From NCBI GenBank assembly GCA_030180135.1, contig CM058239.1, positions 75,337,823-75,401,822 on the forward strand: a DNA stretch of 64,000 nucleotides, written 5' to 3'. Under the pieces are notes generated by a model, which was given only the letters and a program-made list of their open reading frames with translations, was not told the DNA's origin and searched no databases. Positions 42,195 through 54,761 of this stretch are shown here, piece by piece; position 1 is the stretch's first letter, and each line of letters begins with the position of its first letter. The DNA comes from Orychophragmus violaceus. Its lineage: Eukaryota > Streptophyta > Magnoliopsida > Brassicales > Brassicaceae. The translations under genes were made by a program, and so were the position numbers.

Positions 42195-42843
42195 TGAAGG
42201 ATTATGTGTGTTCATGGTGTAATTGTCAGGTTACAACCTAGCACATAATTATCTAGGATCTAGGTGATTTGCAGTTGAATCATAAACAGATCAGGATCAT
42301 TACCTTATGATTGCAGCGGATTAATCAATGGAATATCGAGATCTGCAAGAGCTGATGATTACCGGCTCCTCCTCAGGTATCCACACGCTTACAAGCTATT
42401 GGATCAGGCTGCTAGACCAAGTTGGAATCAACAGAGAGAGAGAGGACGGCTGGTGTGAAAATCGCAGAGGCATCAAGCCTTAGGGCTTCCTGCGCCTTTC
42501 CTCTTCCTTATATGGGCCCAAGTAATTAAACTAATGGCTCATTAGGATTTTGGGCCCAAGACACAAATCAGACAAAAGCATGTATTTTGTCTGGCCCAAA
42601 TCTCTGTACAAATACAGTAAATGCCTTGCATCTTACCGTATTAATTCCTTGTTAACTTTCCCGTTAGCTATGGTGTGTGACCCTTAGGGATCATACAATA
42701 CTGGTAATAAGTCCTAAACTTATAGATCATGAGCGGGCTCTAGCAAGTCATCATGATCACCCAGTATTTATGACTTATGTCTGATCTCGACACTTATCAT
42801 ACTTTCTAGAGATAGTACGGTAGATTTCAGGACATTCCCAACA
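42195..42843 (-). repeat. Copia solo LTR in AthD
   Basis: A 649-bp CopE-related LTR on the minus strand (TGTTGGGAATGTCCTGAAAT...), with perfect TSD TCAGC (42190-42194, 42844-42848). It lacks a CGATCG pair. At the corresponding place it has an inverted repeat CAGACAAAA...TTTTGTCTG (42571-42596). Confidence 0.92.
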
Positions 42844-43328
42844 TCAGCTTCATGGTCTAATCCAGCAATCTCAAACTCAAATTTCACCTCTTGACTTGGT
42901 CCAGTAACAGTCTGAGCTATCCAAGCCAAAAGATCCATGTCAATCTCTGTTGAATCAGGTCCGTCGAAGCTCTCAAACTCAGGGTATTCAAAATAAGACT
43001 CCTCTCTGTTTTCCACAAATTCCATGGCCTTAACTGCTAGATATGGTTCATAATCCATCCTGTGGTCAACCTGAATAGGAATATTAACGTCATGGGCTTC
43101 CTGAGTATCCTTCCTTGTGGTAGGACTTGAAATCTGATCCATCTGTGTATCTAGTAACTTCATATGAGTGTTCAAGGACTCAAATTTCTCATTTAGATTA
43201 GTGTACAAGCTCTCAAGCTTCGAGCTGAGAGACGCTGTGGTCTGTTGTTGTCCTGCAATGGACTGCTCTATCATGATCTCTAACCTGCTCCTCTGTGCAG
43301 GTACAGGAGATGCTAGGCAGGGTGTATA
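42844..43328 (-). pseudogene. AthD Gag linker fragment
   Basis: Encodes SRLEIMIEQSIAGQQQ, the coiled-coil-like FESLNTHMKLLDTQMDQ and FESFDGPDSTEIDMDLL, homologous to AthB 28300-28670. It is cut at 43328 by CopF. The five bases GTATA at 43324-43328 have no partner after the CopF 3' LTR. Confidence 0.75.
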
Positions 43329-43965
43329 TGTTGGAATTGTGTCCAGTAATCTCGGTACTGTCTCTAGAAAGTAAGAGTATGTCAATGATCAGACATAAGT
43401 CATATAATACTGGGGGTCATGATGGCTTGCTAGAGTCCGCTCATGATCTATAAGTCTTGGACTTATTGCCTTTATTATATGATCCCATATGGGTCACACG
43501 CTTAAGCTAACAGGAAAATGTGTAGGAACGGCTTAGCAAAAGTACGGTAAAAGTGCCAGGCATTTGTCGTACTTAGAGAGAGATTAATGGGTCTGATTAA
43601 ATCCAAGGGATTTAATCAGAACTGAGAATTGGGCCCAAAAGCCCAAAAGGGAAAGAGAAGGGTTTTATAAACTAAAAGCCAAATCTCTTTCTCCTCTAAC
43701 CCTAAGCCCCAGCCGCGAGCCTCCTCTCTCTCTGCGCCTCCTCTCCTGCTCGGTCTAGCAGCCATTTCCTGTGAAGCGTGTGTGAGCCTTTGGAGGATCC
43801 ATCTCTCGGTGGTTCTGCTGATCTCTGACCTGTTCTCTCTTTCCGCTGCATAAACAGGTAAAAGGTGAGATCCATAAAGTTTCTATTCAAGAGAACCTAG
43901 ATCTGCATGTTTAGGACTGTTTAATCTGAAGAACTGAATCAGGATTAACACCAAAACATCCAACA
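43329..43965 (+). repeat. CopF 5' LTR
   Basis: TGTTGGAATTGTG...CATCCAACA, 637 bp, with perfect TGTTGG/CCAACA ends. A perfect inverted repeat CTGATTAAATCC/GGATTTAATCAG lies just before GGGCCCAAAAG. Confidence 0.95.
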
Positions 43966-43966
43966 G

Positions 43967-43978
43967 TGGTATCAGAGC
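43967..43978 (+). other. CopF primer binding site
   Basis: TGGTATCAGAGC, one base after the LTR, complementary to initiator tRNA-Met. Confidence 0.93.
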
Positions 43979-44164
43979 TATTGGTTCTGTGGTTTTTCTT
44001 GTTTAGAATCTTGTTTAGGATTGTTTAAAGAAGTGTTTTTGAATCGATCTACTGATAAGAGCAAAACACTTAAGAAACAAGAATTGAAAAACCTAAACTA
44101 ATGAAAATCGCATGACCAAACTATATGATTTGGTATGCGTCGGCCGAGTGATGATCCGCATGTG

Positions 44165-47076
44165 TAGAGTTCTCATCTTGCGGGCCATGTCCGGTCATAT
44201 GCTCCCCTACATATACCTATGTGTCGACTTTGATGCCGCGCATCTATGACCCCTCGAAACTTGGTCATAAGTCTCAACACAATCTAGTCTCAACAGGTTG
44301 TTGGTGTTCCAATTTCAACAACCTTCGACTATGGACACTATGATTTATGTCACTTCGTTAAATATGGGGTTTCAGGATCAAGTCTACTCATGTACTTCGA
44401 TGGCCCATATATAGTGACATGAATCACTTTGGAACGATTATTTATATCACAGTTAAAATAATCCAGAAATCATTAGATTTCATAAACATAAAATATTATG
44501 TTTACATGAACCTTTCAAAACAACTAAGTTAAGCCCTTTACAAACTCCCACTGAAATTAAGACTACATCTTAATTTCACTCATCCTACAGCTACAGTCCG
44601 CGACTCGTGCTTAGGCATAAGGAGTGGCTTTGTTAATAGATTAGAAACGTTCTCATTCGATGAAACTTGCTTATCTACTTAACACCTCTGTCATTTATCT
44701 CACGGAATAGGTTATACCTACCCTCAAGGTGTTTGGACCTCTGATGTGCAGCTAGGCTCATCTATGCTGTGAATCACATCAAGTTCAGTGATGAACTCTT
44801 CTATCCAAACATCCTCTTTCGCCGCTTCTCAAGCTGCGAAATGTTCAGCTTAAGTCATGGAGTCAGCAACAGTGCCTTGCACCGCCAGTTAGACACAAGA
44901 TATAGCCGGACTGTGACCAGGAATTATCTTTGTCTATTGGAAACTTGCCTTTCAGACTCTATCGACTTGTAGCACCTCACTTTCTCCGTAAATCAAGAAC
45001 TTATCCTAAGTATTCCTCAAATACTTCAGAATATTCTTTACGGCAATCCAGTGATTCTTTGCTGGATTTGACTGGTCTTTACTTGTCTTGTTTAGCATTA
45101 AAGCAACATCAAAACAAGTACGTGTCATGGCATACATGATAGATCCAATTGCCGTCGCATATGGAATCCTATCCATGCATTCAAGCTCAGCAGATATCGC
45201 AGGACACTGTATCTTGCTTAATTAATTGCCATGTGACATTGGCATAAAACCCTTCTTGGATTGCTGATTACGTGTAGGACTTTGTCAATTTAAGAATCCT
45301 GACTTTGTCCTACCAGCTCTTTTGGATCTTTATCTTTAGATCCAAAATCCAAGAACTACGTGGCTTTACCCATGTCAATCATAAAACCAACTCCCAAACC
45401 AGTCCTTTACCGACTGCAGCATTGGGACGTTATATCCGAGAATCAGTATGTCATCGACATACACTATGAGAAATGCAATAATGCTCCCACTTATCTTTTA
45501 GTAAACGCACAGTTCCACTTCGTTCCTGTTCAAGTCAAAACCTTGACTACTTTAACAGAACGAAGATTCCAACTCCGATATGTTTGCTTCCATCCATGAA
45601 TGGATCGATAAAGCTAACTTACACAAAATGTAATTTTTCGGAGTCCGGGCTCACTATCGCTTCTTTGAATTTCGCAGATTCGTCGCTTTCAATGATCATC
45701 AGATCATGCGAACTTTCAATGATCATCAGGTTCAACTAATGACGAGAAATCACTCTCGGATTAGTGACTGATTCATCCATATCTGCGATCTTCAGGCTCT
45801 ACAGGTGTAGATTCTACAGAAATCTGTAAATCCATCCGTTGCTCTCCCTCAACAAGTTGAGCAGCCTCCTGTATTTCTCGAATTTCTTCGAGTTGTACTT
45901 TTACTCCCACTGTTCTTCTTGGAAAGTAACTTCCCTTCTTAGAAAACAGAATGGACGTAAAAGTAACAAGCCTTGGTTTCCCTAGGACAACCAGCGAAGT
46001 AGCACAACTACAAATACTCAGTAAAGACGAATTTGGATCGATTCCAATCCACATTTACGTGGTGTCTTTCAACTGATATTGGTGGAACTATTTCAGCGTA
46101 AACTTAGATATTTCTAGAGCGTTATTCTTAAAGAATATCATGGAAGATTCGTGTGACTCATCTTTAATCATTTCTAATAAGATCTGATTCTTTCTCACAG
46201 AAATACCTCAAGGTTTTCAGGAGAATTGAGCTGTGAAACGACTTCACACTCATTCAGATGATCACACAATCAATGACTTAAGTATTCTCACTCGTGATCT
46301 AATCCAGAGTCTTAATACTTCTGTCATTCAGATTCTATACTTCATTCTGGAACTCTTTCGACCATGTCAAAGAATTCTGACTTGTGTCTCATCAAATGAA
46401 CACAGTCACACTCACTGAAGTAATCAGTAGAGACAATGAAGTACAGGAAATTTTCTCTGGCATTACTGCTCATCGGACCACATACATGAGTATGTTCAAT
46501 CTCCGATAAGCCTTTGGGCCTTTCTCTAGCTCGGCTAAGATGGGCCCTTTGTCTTTTAGTCTAGTAAGCAGAATTCAAGTCTCATAAGATATCCATTCAA
46601 ATGAGCCCAAAAGTCCATAACTATGGGGTTTCTGAATCTGACTTACTCTATGTGACCAAAACATTTATGCCAAGAAAAATGAGGTTTAATTCATCAGATT
46701 TAAACCAATTGCAGTATTTATGTTACATTTTAGGCACTCTTTGGTTTAAGATATAAAACCCATTCCTTGAATAGGGTGCTACAATTAACATTTCATTAAG
46801 ATCAAAAGAACAAAACTTGTCTTTATCAAAATGAAAAACATTCAAATTCTTCACAAGAAAATGAAAAACAACTCTGCTTAAAGCAGGTACATTGTAGCAA
46901 TTACTTAATTTAAAACCAAGCCTCAAAGGCATCTACAAGTGAAAACCCTACGGCTGAGGCAGCATCCCAAGCTCCTTCCAGACTCGCAGTTTCACTTGCC
47001 CTTCCTTCAACGTTCTACTGTTGTTCAGGCTCTGCATATTACAACAAATATCAGTGCCACAATCAGTATTCAATAC
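44165..47076 (-). pseudogene. CopE1 pol remnant
   Basis: Reverse-complement counterpart of 58324-61250. Broken pieces of protease (TDCGTDIC after a TAG), integrase, reverse transcriptase and RNase H are recognisable only by comparison with CopF. Many stops, frameshifts and deletions are shared with CopE2. Confidence 0.75.
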
Positions 47077-47967
47077 CTACAAGGTATAACTTGAAGTAAT
47101 AACATGAATACCTGAGGAAGTAGTCTCATACATCAACTTTAACTCCTCATAATCTTCCATGAATTTAATCCAATCTCTTTTCCAATGCCCAGTCTCTTTA
47201 CAGTAGCAGCACTTACCAACGTAAGAGGTATCTGACTCGGGCTCAGAAGACACACGCTTGCCATGATTCAAAATCTGGACAACTTTGTCTTCACCCTTGT
47301 CAGCATTAGGTTTAGTAAACCTACCCTTCTCATTCATGAGATTGTACAGGGTACTCTTCACGTTTGGCTCAACTGTCTTGAGCATATCATGCAGTTCAGT
47401 CAACGTCTTCGTTAAGCCTTTCTTGATATAGTTCCTTACGAACTTATCATAGCTTGACGGCAGTGACTGCAGAATGATCTCAGTTACCAATTCCTGGCTA
47501 ACTGGATAATCCAGTTTCCTCAGGTTATCAATGTAACCCATCATTTTACTGACATGAGGACTTACTGGATGATCATTTGGTAGCTTGCAGCTAGTGAGAG
47601 ATTTAACCAACTGGTATCTCTCCACTCTTACCTGCTCCTGAAATTTCAATTTCAGGCTGCTGATCATCTCTATTGGCGACTCCATGTTCTCATATTGCTT
47701 CAGCAAATCTGAGTCCATGGTAGCCAACATCAGACCACGCACATCTACCGCATCATTATAATGCTTATTCCAAGCATTATATACTGCATGAGAGGCATTG
47801 GACCCGATCCTCACGGGGAGAGCTCTCTCAAGGACATAGTCCTTTCTCTCCTGCCTGAGGACTAGCCTCAGGTTCCGCGACCAAGTCAAGAAATTTGATC
47901 CGTTCAGTTTGTCCATCTCAAGGACAGACCGGATCGAGAAAGTGTTTTGATTGTTTGTGCTCGTCAT
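47077..47967 (-). CDS. CopE1 Gag, intact
   Basis: A 296-residue copia Gag with no stop. The N-terminal gag domain opens MTSTNNQNTFSIRSVLEMDKLN and includes LTWSRNLRLVLRQE, SPIEMISSLKLKFQEQ and ILQSLPSSYDKF. One zinc knuckle CCYCKETGHWKRDW is present, in which the last cysteine has become tryptophan (CopE2 keeps cysteine). It ends at TAG where CopF has a tryptophan codon just before the protease. About ten residues differ from the CopE2 copy. Pol on the same element is ruined, so only Gag could be made. Confidence 0.85.
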   Translation of the reverse strand: MTSTNNQNTFSIRSVLEMDKLNGSNFLTWSRNLRLVLRQERKDYVLERALPVRIGSNASHAVYNAWNKHYNDAVDVRGLMLATMDSDLLKQYENMESPIEMISSLKLKFQEQVRVERYQLVKSLTSCKLPNDHPVSPHVSKMMGYIDNLRKLDYPVSQELVTEIILQSLPSSYDKFVRNYIKKGLTKTLTELHDMLKTVEPNVKSTLYNLMNEKGRFTKPNADKGEDKVVQILNHGKRVSSEPESDTSYVGKCCYCKETGHWKRDWIKFMEDYEELKLMYETTSSGIHVITSSYTL

Positions 47968-48985
47968 AGCTGAAATTTAGAGATAAAAAGAGTTTTAGTT
48001 ATTTAGTTCATAAAAGAGTAATCTTAATAACTTATAAGAAAACTCGCATTGCATTCAAAATTTCTTTGTTTAACCTCATAAGAATGCAATGATTCCGAGA
48101 CCCATGTTCAGCTAAATCCAAAATGGGCCACTGGCCGTCACCCGGAATTAGCTTTACTTGGTAAGCATACACACAGCTAGTTATAACCAATAACTCTCGG
48201 TTGTGAATTGGGCCCAAGGCCCAATACACCAGATGTCTCAAGGCCCGGGACTCCCGATGGCCCAGTCAAGGAAACCAATCTCTTACAGCCAAATAATCAC
48301 TAAAATCTGGGACTCCCAATGAAATTAGTGACTATATACTACTTTACTTACGCGAAAACAGACACCTCACACTGTAAGCCATATCTGTAATCAAATAAGC
48401 GTTAAGTAGCTGACAAGATTGGAAAGACATCCAAGCTTGATATTGTTTTTGAGGATTTTAAGTTTTATTTCCAAAAATAGAAGATTACTATTTTGGGAAA
48501 CTTTCTTATTTTAGAAACTTTCTAAATTTAGTAACTTACTAAAATAGAAATTTCTAATTTAATATTTTATAAATATTTTGGGTTGGGTCACAAATTATAG
48601 GCCCAATTCTTGGCCCAAGACCATAGAATTCCAGCTGGCCCAATAATTTGACATAACCGATCCGGTTTATTAATTCTGGTCCAAGACCAAATTAACTATC
48701 AAAACCATCGGTTATTTACTAAACCAGACCAGCTCTAAATTATTTGGTCCAACCAAATCAAACTTAGACCAGCCTTCGGTTTAGGTTAAAATTCAATTTT
48801 ATGAATTTAAATCCGGTTTAACTAGAAATTAAATAATACCAAGTATTAAATTATTTCCAGCAAACCGCGATTTGGGATAACCGCTTGAACCACCAATTAA
48901 ATTGGATCGGTTCAGTTAAATCCAAAACCGGGAAGAAACACCTAGTGTTTTAGCCAATTTGATTTAACTTGCGGTTTAAGGCTTT

Positions 48986-49936
48986 AAACACACAATTAAC
49001 CGCCAATTAAATGGACCGGTTTAATTGGTGTGGTTTTGGACAATGAACCGCGAAGCTCGGTTTAACCGATTGACTATTCGCGGGACGTAAAATTTTAATG
49101 GGCCAAACAATCGGATCCAAGATCCAACTCAGCCCATTAACGCAATATGTGGGCCCATGATTATCCAAGGCCCATGATCCAACTCGCGGTTGCTCACGAT
49201 CGCTTGCGATCGATCATTGCACCGCATGATCACGCTCGGCCCGGTTACACGCAACGCTCACTCAGCTTACGCACGAGCCCACTTGCCTCACGATCATTGG
49301 ATCGGTCTCGGCCAATATCACGCTCGGCCAATCGATGCACGATCGATCTCATTCAAAATTAGTAGGTTTCCCAAAAAAAGAAAGTTTCCCAAAATAGTAA
49401 TCTTCTATTTTGGGATGAATTTTTAATAAACCTACGAACCTCAAATAATATCAAGCGTTGGATGTCTTGTCCAGTCTATGTCAGCTGTCGAAGCCCATTC
49501 AATTGTATTCATGGCCTTACAGTGTGAGGGTGTCTACTTTTGCGTGGATAAGACGGTTTGTGATTCATAAATGTCATTGGGAGTCCCAGACATTAATGAT
49601 TACATGACTGTATAGTCTGGTTTTCTTGACTGGGCCATCGGGAGTCCCGGGCCTTGAGACATCAGAGTGGATTGGGCCTCGGGCCCAGATTCACAACCAA
49701 GAGTTATATCACGGATATAATTAGCCGACAAAGGGCTTACCGATATAAGCTAAGGTTGGGTGACGGCCAGTGGCCCACTTTAATCTTAGTTATATGTGGA
49801 TCTTGGAATCATTATATTCTATTGAGGGTAACTGATGTTATTGAATATAATGCGTGATTAATCATATTAAGTATAATATAAGATTAATCATATTGAACAT
49901 ATTAACTAATAACCTTTTTATCTATATATTTCAGCT
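48986..49936 (+). other. CopF leader, part next to gag
   Basis: No gene. Leader sequence rich in GGTTTAACCG-type words, ending TATATATTTCAGCT directly before the gag ATG. The CopE2 leader ends similarly (TTTCAGCT at 57424-57432), and TTTCAG could be a splice acceptor. Confidence 0.6.
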
Positions 49937-52900
49937 ATGACTACTACAAGCACACAAAACACATTCTCAATCCGGTCTGTTCTCGAGAAGGAGAAGCTGA
50001 CTGGAACGAACTTCCTGACGTGGTCAAGGAACTTGAGGCTGGTCCTCAAGCAGGAGAAGAAGGATTATGTCCTTCGTGATCCTCTCCCCGAGAGGCCTGC
50101 TAACAATGCCGCCAGGACTCTGCATAATGCTTGGGAAAAGCATTCGTCAGATGAAAATGATGTGTATTGCCTTATGTTGGCGACAATGACTGCTGAGCTG
50201 CAAATGTAGTTCGAGAGTGTGTTGTCACCAATTGAGATAATGGCAAGCCTGAAATCGCTTTTTCAGGAGCAAGCAAGGACTGAGAGGTTTCAGACGGTTA
50301 AGAACCTCTTAGACTGTAAGTTGGCTGAAAATCCGGCAGTGAGTCCTCATGTCTTGAAGATGATGGGTTATCTCGATCATCTTCAGAAACTCGACTGCCC
50401 TATCAGCCAGGAACTTGCCTGCGACATCATTCTGCAGTCATTACCTGCAAGCTATGATCAGTTCATTCTGAATTTTAACATGCATGGCTTGAGTAAGACA
50501 TTGCCTGAGCTTCACGGAATGCTCAAGACTGCAGAGCCCAACTTGAGGAAAACCGCCAAGGACCCCAATGTGCTTATGGTGCAAAAGGGCAAGGGGTTTA
50601 AGAAATCCTCTGCTAAGGATAAGGGAAAGGCCAAGGCTGTCCAAGTCGCGGACAAGGACACGCCAAAGCCCAAGCCCAAGTCCAAGGCTGGGCCAACTGA
50701 CATATGCAGGTTCTGTAAAGAACCAGAGCATTGGAGGAGAGAATGTAAGAAATTCCAAGAAGGTCTAAAGGAATTGAAGAAGAAGACTCTCGAGACTTCT
50801 TCATCAGGTATTTTTGTTATAGAAGTTAATACAACTACTTCTGATAATACCTCATGGGTTATGGATACTGGTTGTGGGGCTCATATTTGTACTAATATGC
50901 AGGCACTCAGCAACAGTAGAAGGCTGAAGCAAGGACAAGTGGAGCTACGAGTTGGGAATGGAGCGAAAGTTCCAGCACTAGCTGTAGGCACATACTTGTT
51001 GTCTTTACCTTCGGGATTGGTTTTAGAACTCAATAATTGTTATTTTGTACCTGCTATAAGCAGGAATATTATTTCAATTTCTTTGTTGGATTTGGAAGGT
51101 TATGATTTTTCAGTTAAGAATAAATTATGTTCCTTCAATCGCAACAATTTGTTCTATGGTTGTGCCCCTCTTACGAATGGGCTTTACATACTCGATCAAT
51201 CCGCGCCAATTTATAACATTAATACCAAACGGTTCAAACCTAATGAGGAGAACCGAACGTTTCTATGGCATTGTCGTTTAAGGCACATCAGCGAGAAACA
51301 CATCAAGAGGCTCCATTCGAATGGACTTCTTGGCTCATTTGACTTTGAGTCATGTGAGAAATGCGAATCCTGCATGATGGGCAAAATGACACGGGCCCCC
51401 TTTAATAAACCTAACGAGAGGGCCAGTGACTTATTGGGCCTGATACACACTGACGTGTGTGGCCCAATGTCCACAAATGCAAGAGGAAACTATCAGTACT
51501 TCATTACCTTCACTGATGATTTCAGTAGGTATGGATATGTTTATTTAATGAAACATAAGTCTGAATCTTTTGAGAAGTTCAGAGAATTCCAAAATGAAGT
51601 ACATAACCAACTTGGCAAAAGCATTAAGGCTCTTCGGTCCGACCGAGGAGGAGAATACTTAAGCAAGGAATTCAGTGATCATCTAAGAGAGTGTGGGATC
51701 GTGTCCCAACTCACTCCTCCTGGAACACCTCAATGGAATGGTGTGTCTGAGAGGAGAAATCGGACCTTATTGGATATGGTTCGATCTATGATGAGTCACA
51801 CAGACCTTCCAATATCCCTTTGGGGATATGCTCTGCTAACAGCAGTGTTCACTCTAAATAGAGCGCCATCGAAAGCAGTAGCAAAGACACCATATGAATT
51901 ATGGATTGGAGTGGCTCCAGTGCTGTCTTATCTTAGAATTTGGGGTTGTGAAGCCTATGTCAAGAGATTAATCTCAGACAAGCTTACACCAAATTCTGAT
52001 AAATGCTACTTCATTGGTTATCCGAAGGAAACCAAGGCTTATTACTTCTATCTACGTTCCGAGAACAAGATCTTTGTTGCCCGGGATTGTAACTTTCTTG
52101 AGAGGGAGTTTCTCTCTAAGAAAGACAGTGGGAGTAAGGTACTGCTTGAAGAAATTCAAGATGAACAGGATACTGCTCAACCTAATGAGGAAGAGCAGCA
52201 GGAGGACCTACAAGAAATTGTAGAGCCTGAACCTGTAGTACCTGAAGTTCGAAGATCCGGGAGGATCCGTCACGAACCCGAGAGATATCAAGGATTCCTC
52301 GTGACTAACTGTCATGATCTTCTGATCATTGATGGTGATGAACCATCGAACTTCAATCAAGCCATGATGGGCCCAGATTCCTCTAAGTGGCGTAAGGCCA
52401 CTGATTCCGAAATGGACTCCATGTCGGTCAACCAAGTGTTTTCGTTGGTTGACTTACCCGCTGGTGTAAAAGCCATCGAGTGCAAATGGATCTTCAAGAA
52501 GAAGATTGACGTGGATGGAAATGTCCAGATTTATAAAGCCAGGTTGGTGGCAAAAGGTTTCAGACAAGTTCATGGTGTGGATTACGATGAAACCTATTCA
52601 CCAGTGGCTATGATGAAATCTATTCGGATTCTACTAGCAACTGCAGCTTTTCATGATTATGAAATTTGGCAGATGGACGTAAAAACCGCCTTCCTGAATG
52701 GAATTCTGGAAGAGGATGTGTATATGACACAACCTGACGGTTACATAGATCCAAAGAATGCTGGGAAAGTATGCAAGCTTCATAAATCCATTTATGGATT
52801 GAAGCAAGCATCGAGGAGCTGGAATCTTCGTTTTGATGAAGCGATCAAGCAATTTGACTTCATCAGAAACGAAGAAGAACTATGCGTGTATAAGAAAACT

Positions 52901-53914
52901 AGTGGGAGCAAGATAGTATTTCTTATTCTGTATGTCGATGACATACTGCTTCTCGGAAACGACATTCCAATGCTGAAGTCGGTAAAGGACTGGCTTGGAA
53001 GTTGTTTTTCCATGAAAGACATGGGTGAAGCCGCATACGTTCTTGGAATCAGGATCTACCGGGATAGATCTAGAAGGCTGATAGGCTTGTGTCAAGATTC
53101 ATACATTGACAAAGTCCTACAAAGATTCAGCATGAAAGATTCCAAGAAGGGCTTCACGCCAATGGTACATGGCACAACGCTAAGCAAGAAGCAGAGCCCT
53201 ACGACGGCTGCTGAGCTTGAGCGCATGAAGAATATTCCTTATGCATCTGCAATAGGATCTGTCATGTATGCCATGATCTGTACTCGTCCTGATGTTGCTT
53301 ATGCATTGAGCATGACGAGTAGATACCAGTCAAATCCAGGTGAAAACCACTGGATTGCCGTAAAGAATATCTTGAAGTATCTAAGACATACTAAGGATAA
53401 GTTCTTGGTGTACGGTGGAAGTGATGTGCTTAAAGTCAGTGGATTCACGGACGCAAGTTTCCAGACAGACCAAGATGATTTCCGGTCACAGTCCGGTTAT
53501 ATCTTTTGTCTGAATGGCGGTGCAATCAGTTGGAGAAGCTCCAAGCAAGACACCGTTGCTGATTCCACTACAGAAGCTGAATATATCGCCGCTTCAGAAG
53601 CTGCGAAGGAAGCTGTTTGGATACGAAAGTTCATTATTGAACTAGGTGTGATACCAGATGCGGCTGAGCCTCTGGCACTGTTTTGTGATAACAATGGTGC
53701 TATTGCTCAGGCAAAGGAACCAAGATCACACCAGAAATCCAAGCATGTTCTAAGAAGATTTCACTTGATACGTGACATCATTAATAGAAAGGAAGTCAAG
53801 ATCAGCCGAGTTCAGACAGATGATAACGTCGCTGATCCGTTGACAAAGCCACTCCCAAGGCCTAAGCTCGAGTTCCTGACTGAAGCTGTAGGAATTAGAG
53901 ACATTGAAATGTAA
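49937..53914 (+). CDS. CopF Gag-Pol polyprotein with one in-frame stop
   Basis: 1325 codons plus stop in one frame, interrupted only by TAG at 50207-50209 (CAG glutamine expected from CopE relatives). After the stop the frame is open for over 1,230 codons. Counting from 50219: zinc knuckle CRFCKEPEHWRREC near 163, protease VMDTGCGAHIC with DTG at 216, integrase zinc site from HCRLRH at 351 with CEKCESC. The integrase core has HTDVCG with D at 412, RSDRGGEY and WNGVSERRNR. The reverse transcriptase has KARLVAKGF, DVKTAFLNG and YVDD at 905. RNase H shows GFTDASF, TTEAEYIAASEA and FCDNNGAIAQ. All catalytic residues are present. TAG followed by TTC is not a known read-through context, so I take the stop as a mutation. 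Confidence 0.94.
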
Positions 53915-54750
53915 TCTAAATTTGAGTGGGAGTTTGAGGGCTTTATTTAGTTATTGATATGTTCCTGTAAAACATTTTATGTTTAATGAAATTATTATTT
54001 CAAGATTATTTTAACTGTGATGAAATAATCGTTCCAAAGTGATATAAACCATTTTATAGGTCATCGAAGTAAGTGACTTGATCTTGAGTCATCAAAGTCA
54101 TTTAGCTTGATCATGAGACCCTATATTTGATAGATGGATTATATCATCATGTCCCTAGTCGAAGGTTGTTGAAATTGGAACACCAACAACCGTGTGAGAC
54201 TAGATTGGTATGTGACTTATGACAAAGTCTCAGTATGTCATAGATGCGCGGCATCAAAGTCAGTACATAGGTGTATGTTGGGAACATACGACCGGACATG
54301 ACCCGCTTATGAGAACTCTTCAGGATATTTATATCTGTGTCATAAGAGATTCTCACTACGACTATAGAGTATAGTCCTTAGACCTGAGTTCGCATGCATG
54401 TGACTGCACATGGACTGATGCACTTTGATCATTGTCTAACGCTGTCGTTCTGCGATAGTTATAAGGACCTTGTTTGGGTACATTATGAAATGAGTAGTTT
54501 ACAGTGATGGAACAAGACGGAATTTGTCCCTCCAATATAAATGGAGTGAATATCTCTAGGCCAATCGGAGATTTGAATACTGGAAAATGCATGGCCATGC
54601 TCAAACGGACTTTCCCGAGTCGTTTGGATTGTCAGTATCAAATCAGAGTCCGATAAACAAGATTAGGCTTTATAAGGATGACACTAATCTTGCCTTATGA
54701 CTAATCGAGATATTGAGACAAAAGGATTATGAATACAGAGATTCCAGTAC

Positions 54751-54761
54751 AAGTGGGAGAT
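54751..54761 (+). other. CopF polypurine tract
   Basis: AAGTGGGAGAT directly before TGTTGG of the 3' LTR. CopE2 has the same sequence. Confidence 0.88.

Larger units (their letters stand above)
44165..48985 (-). mobile_element. CopE1: inverted, LTR-less copia body in the CopF leader
   Basis: The reverse complement of the CopE2 body (about 56450-61220), near-identical throughout, running from the leader through gag and a decayed pol to just before the place of the 3' LTR. Homology ends at GATGAGAACTCT (44165) and near GGCTAAAACAC (about 48960-48985). No LTR, primer site or clear target duplication flanks it. CopF leader sequence lies on both sides. Confidence 0.85.

Noticed and set aside
44769..46418. 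Plus-strand open frames across CopE1
   Set aside because: They are antisense to decayed copia pol and are repeated as minus-strand frames over CopE2.
49937..50209. TAG at 50207 as a programmed read-through stop
   Set aside because: The following TTC does not match known read-through contexts, and related Gags have glutamine there.
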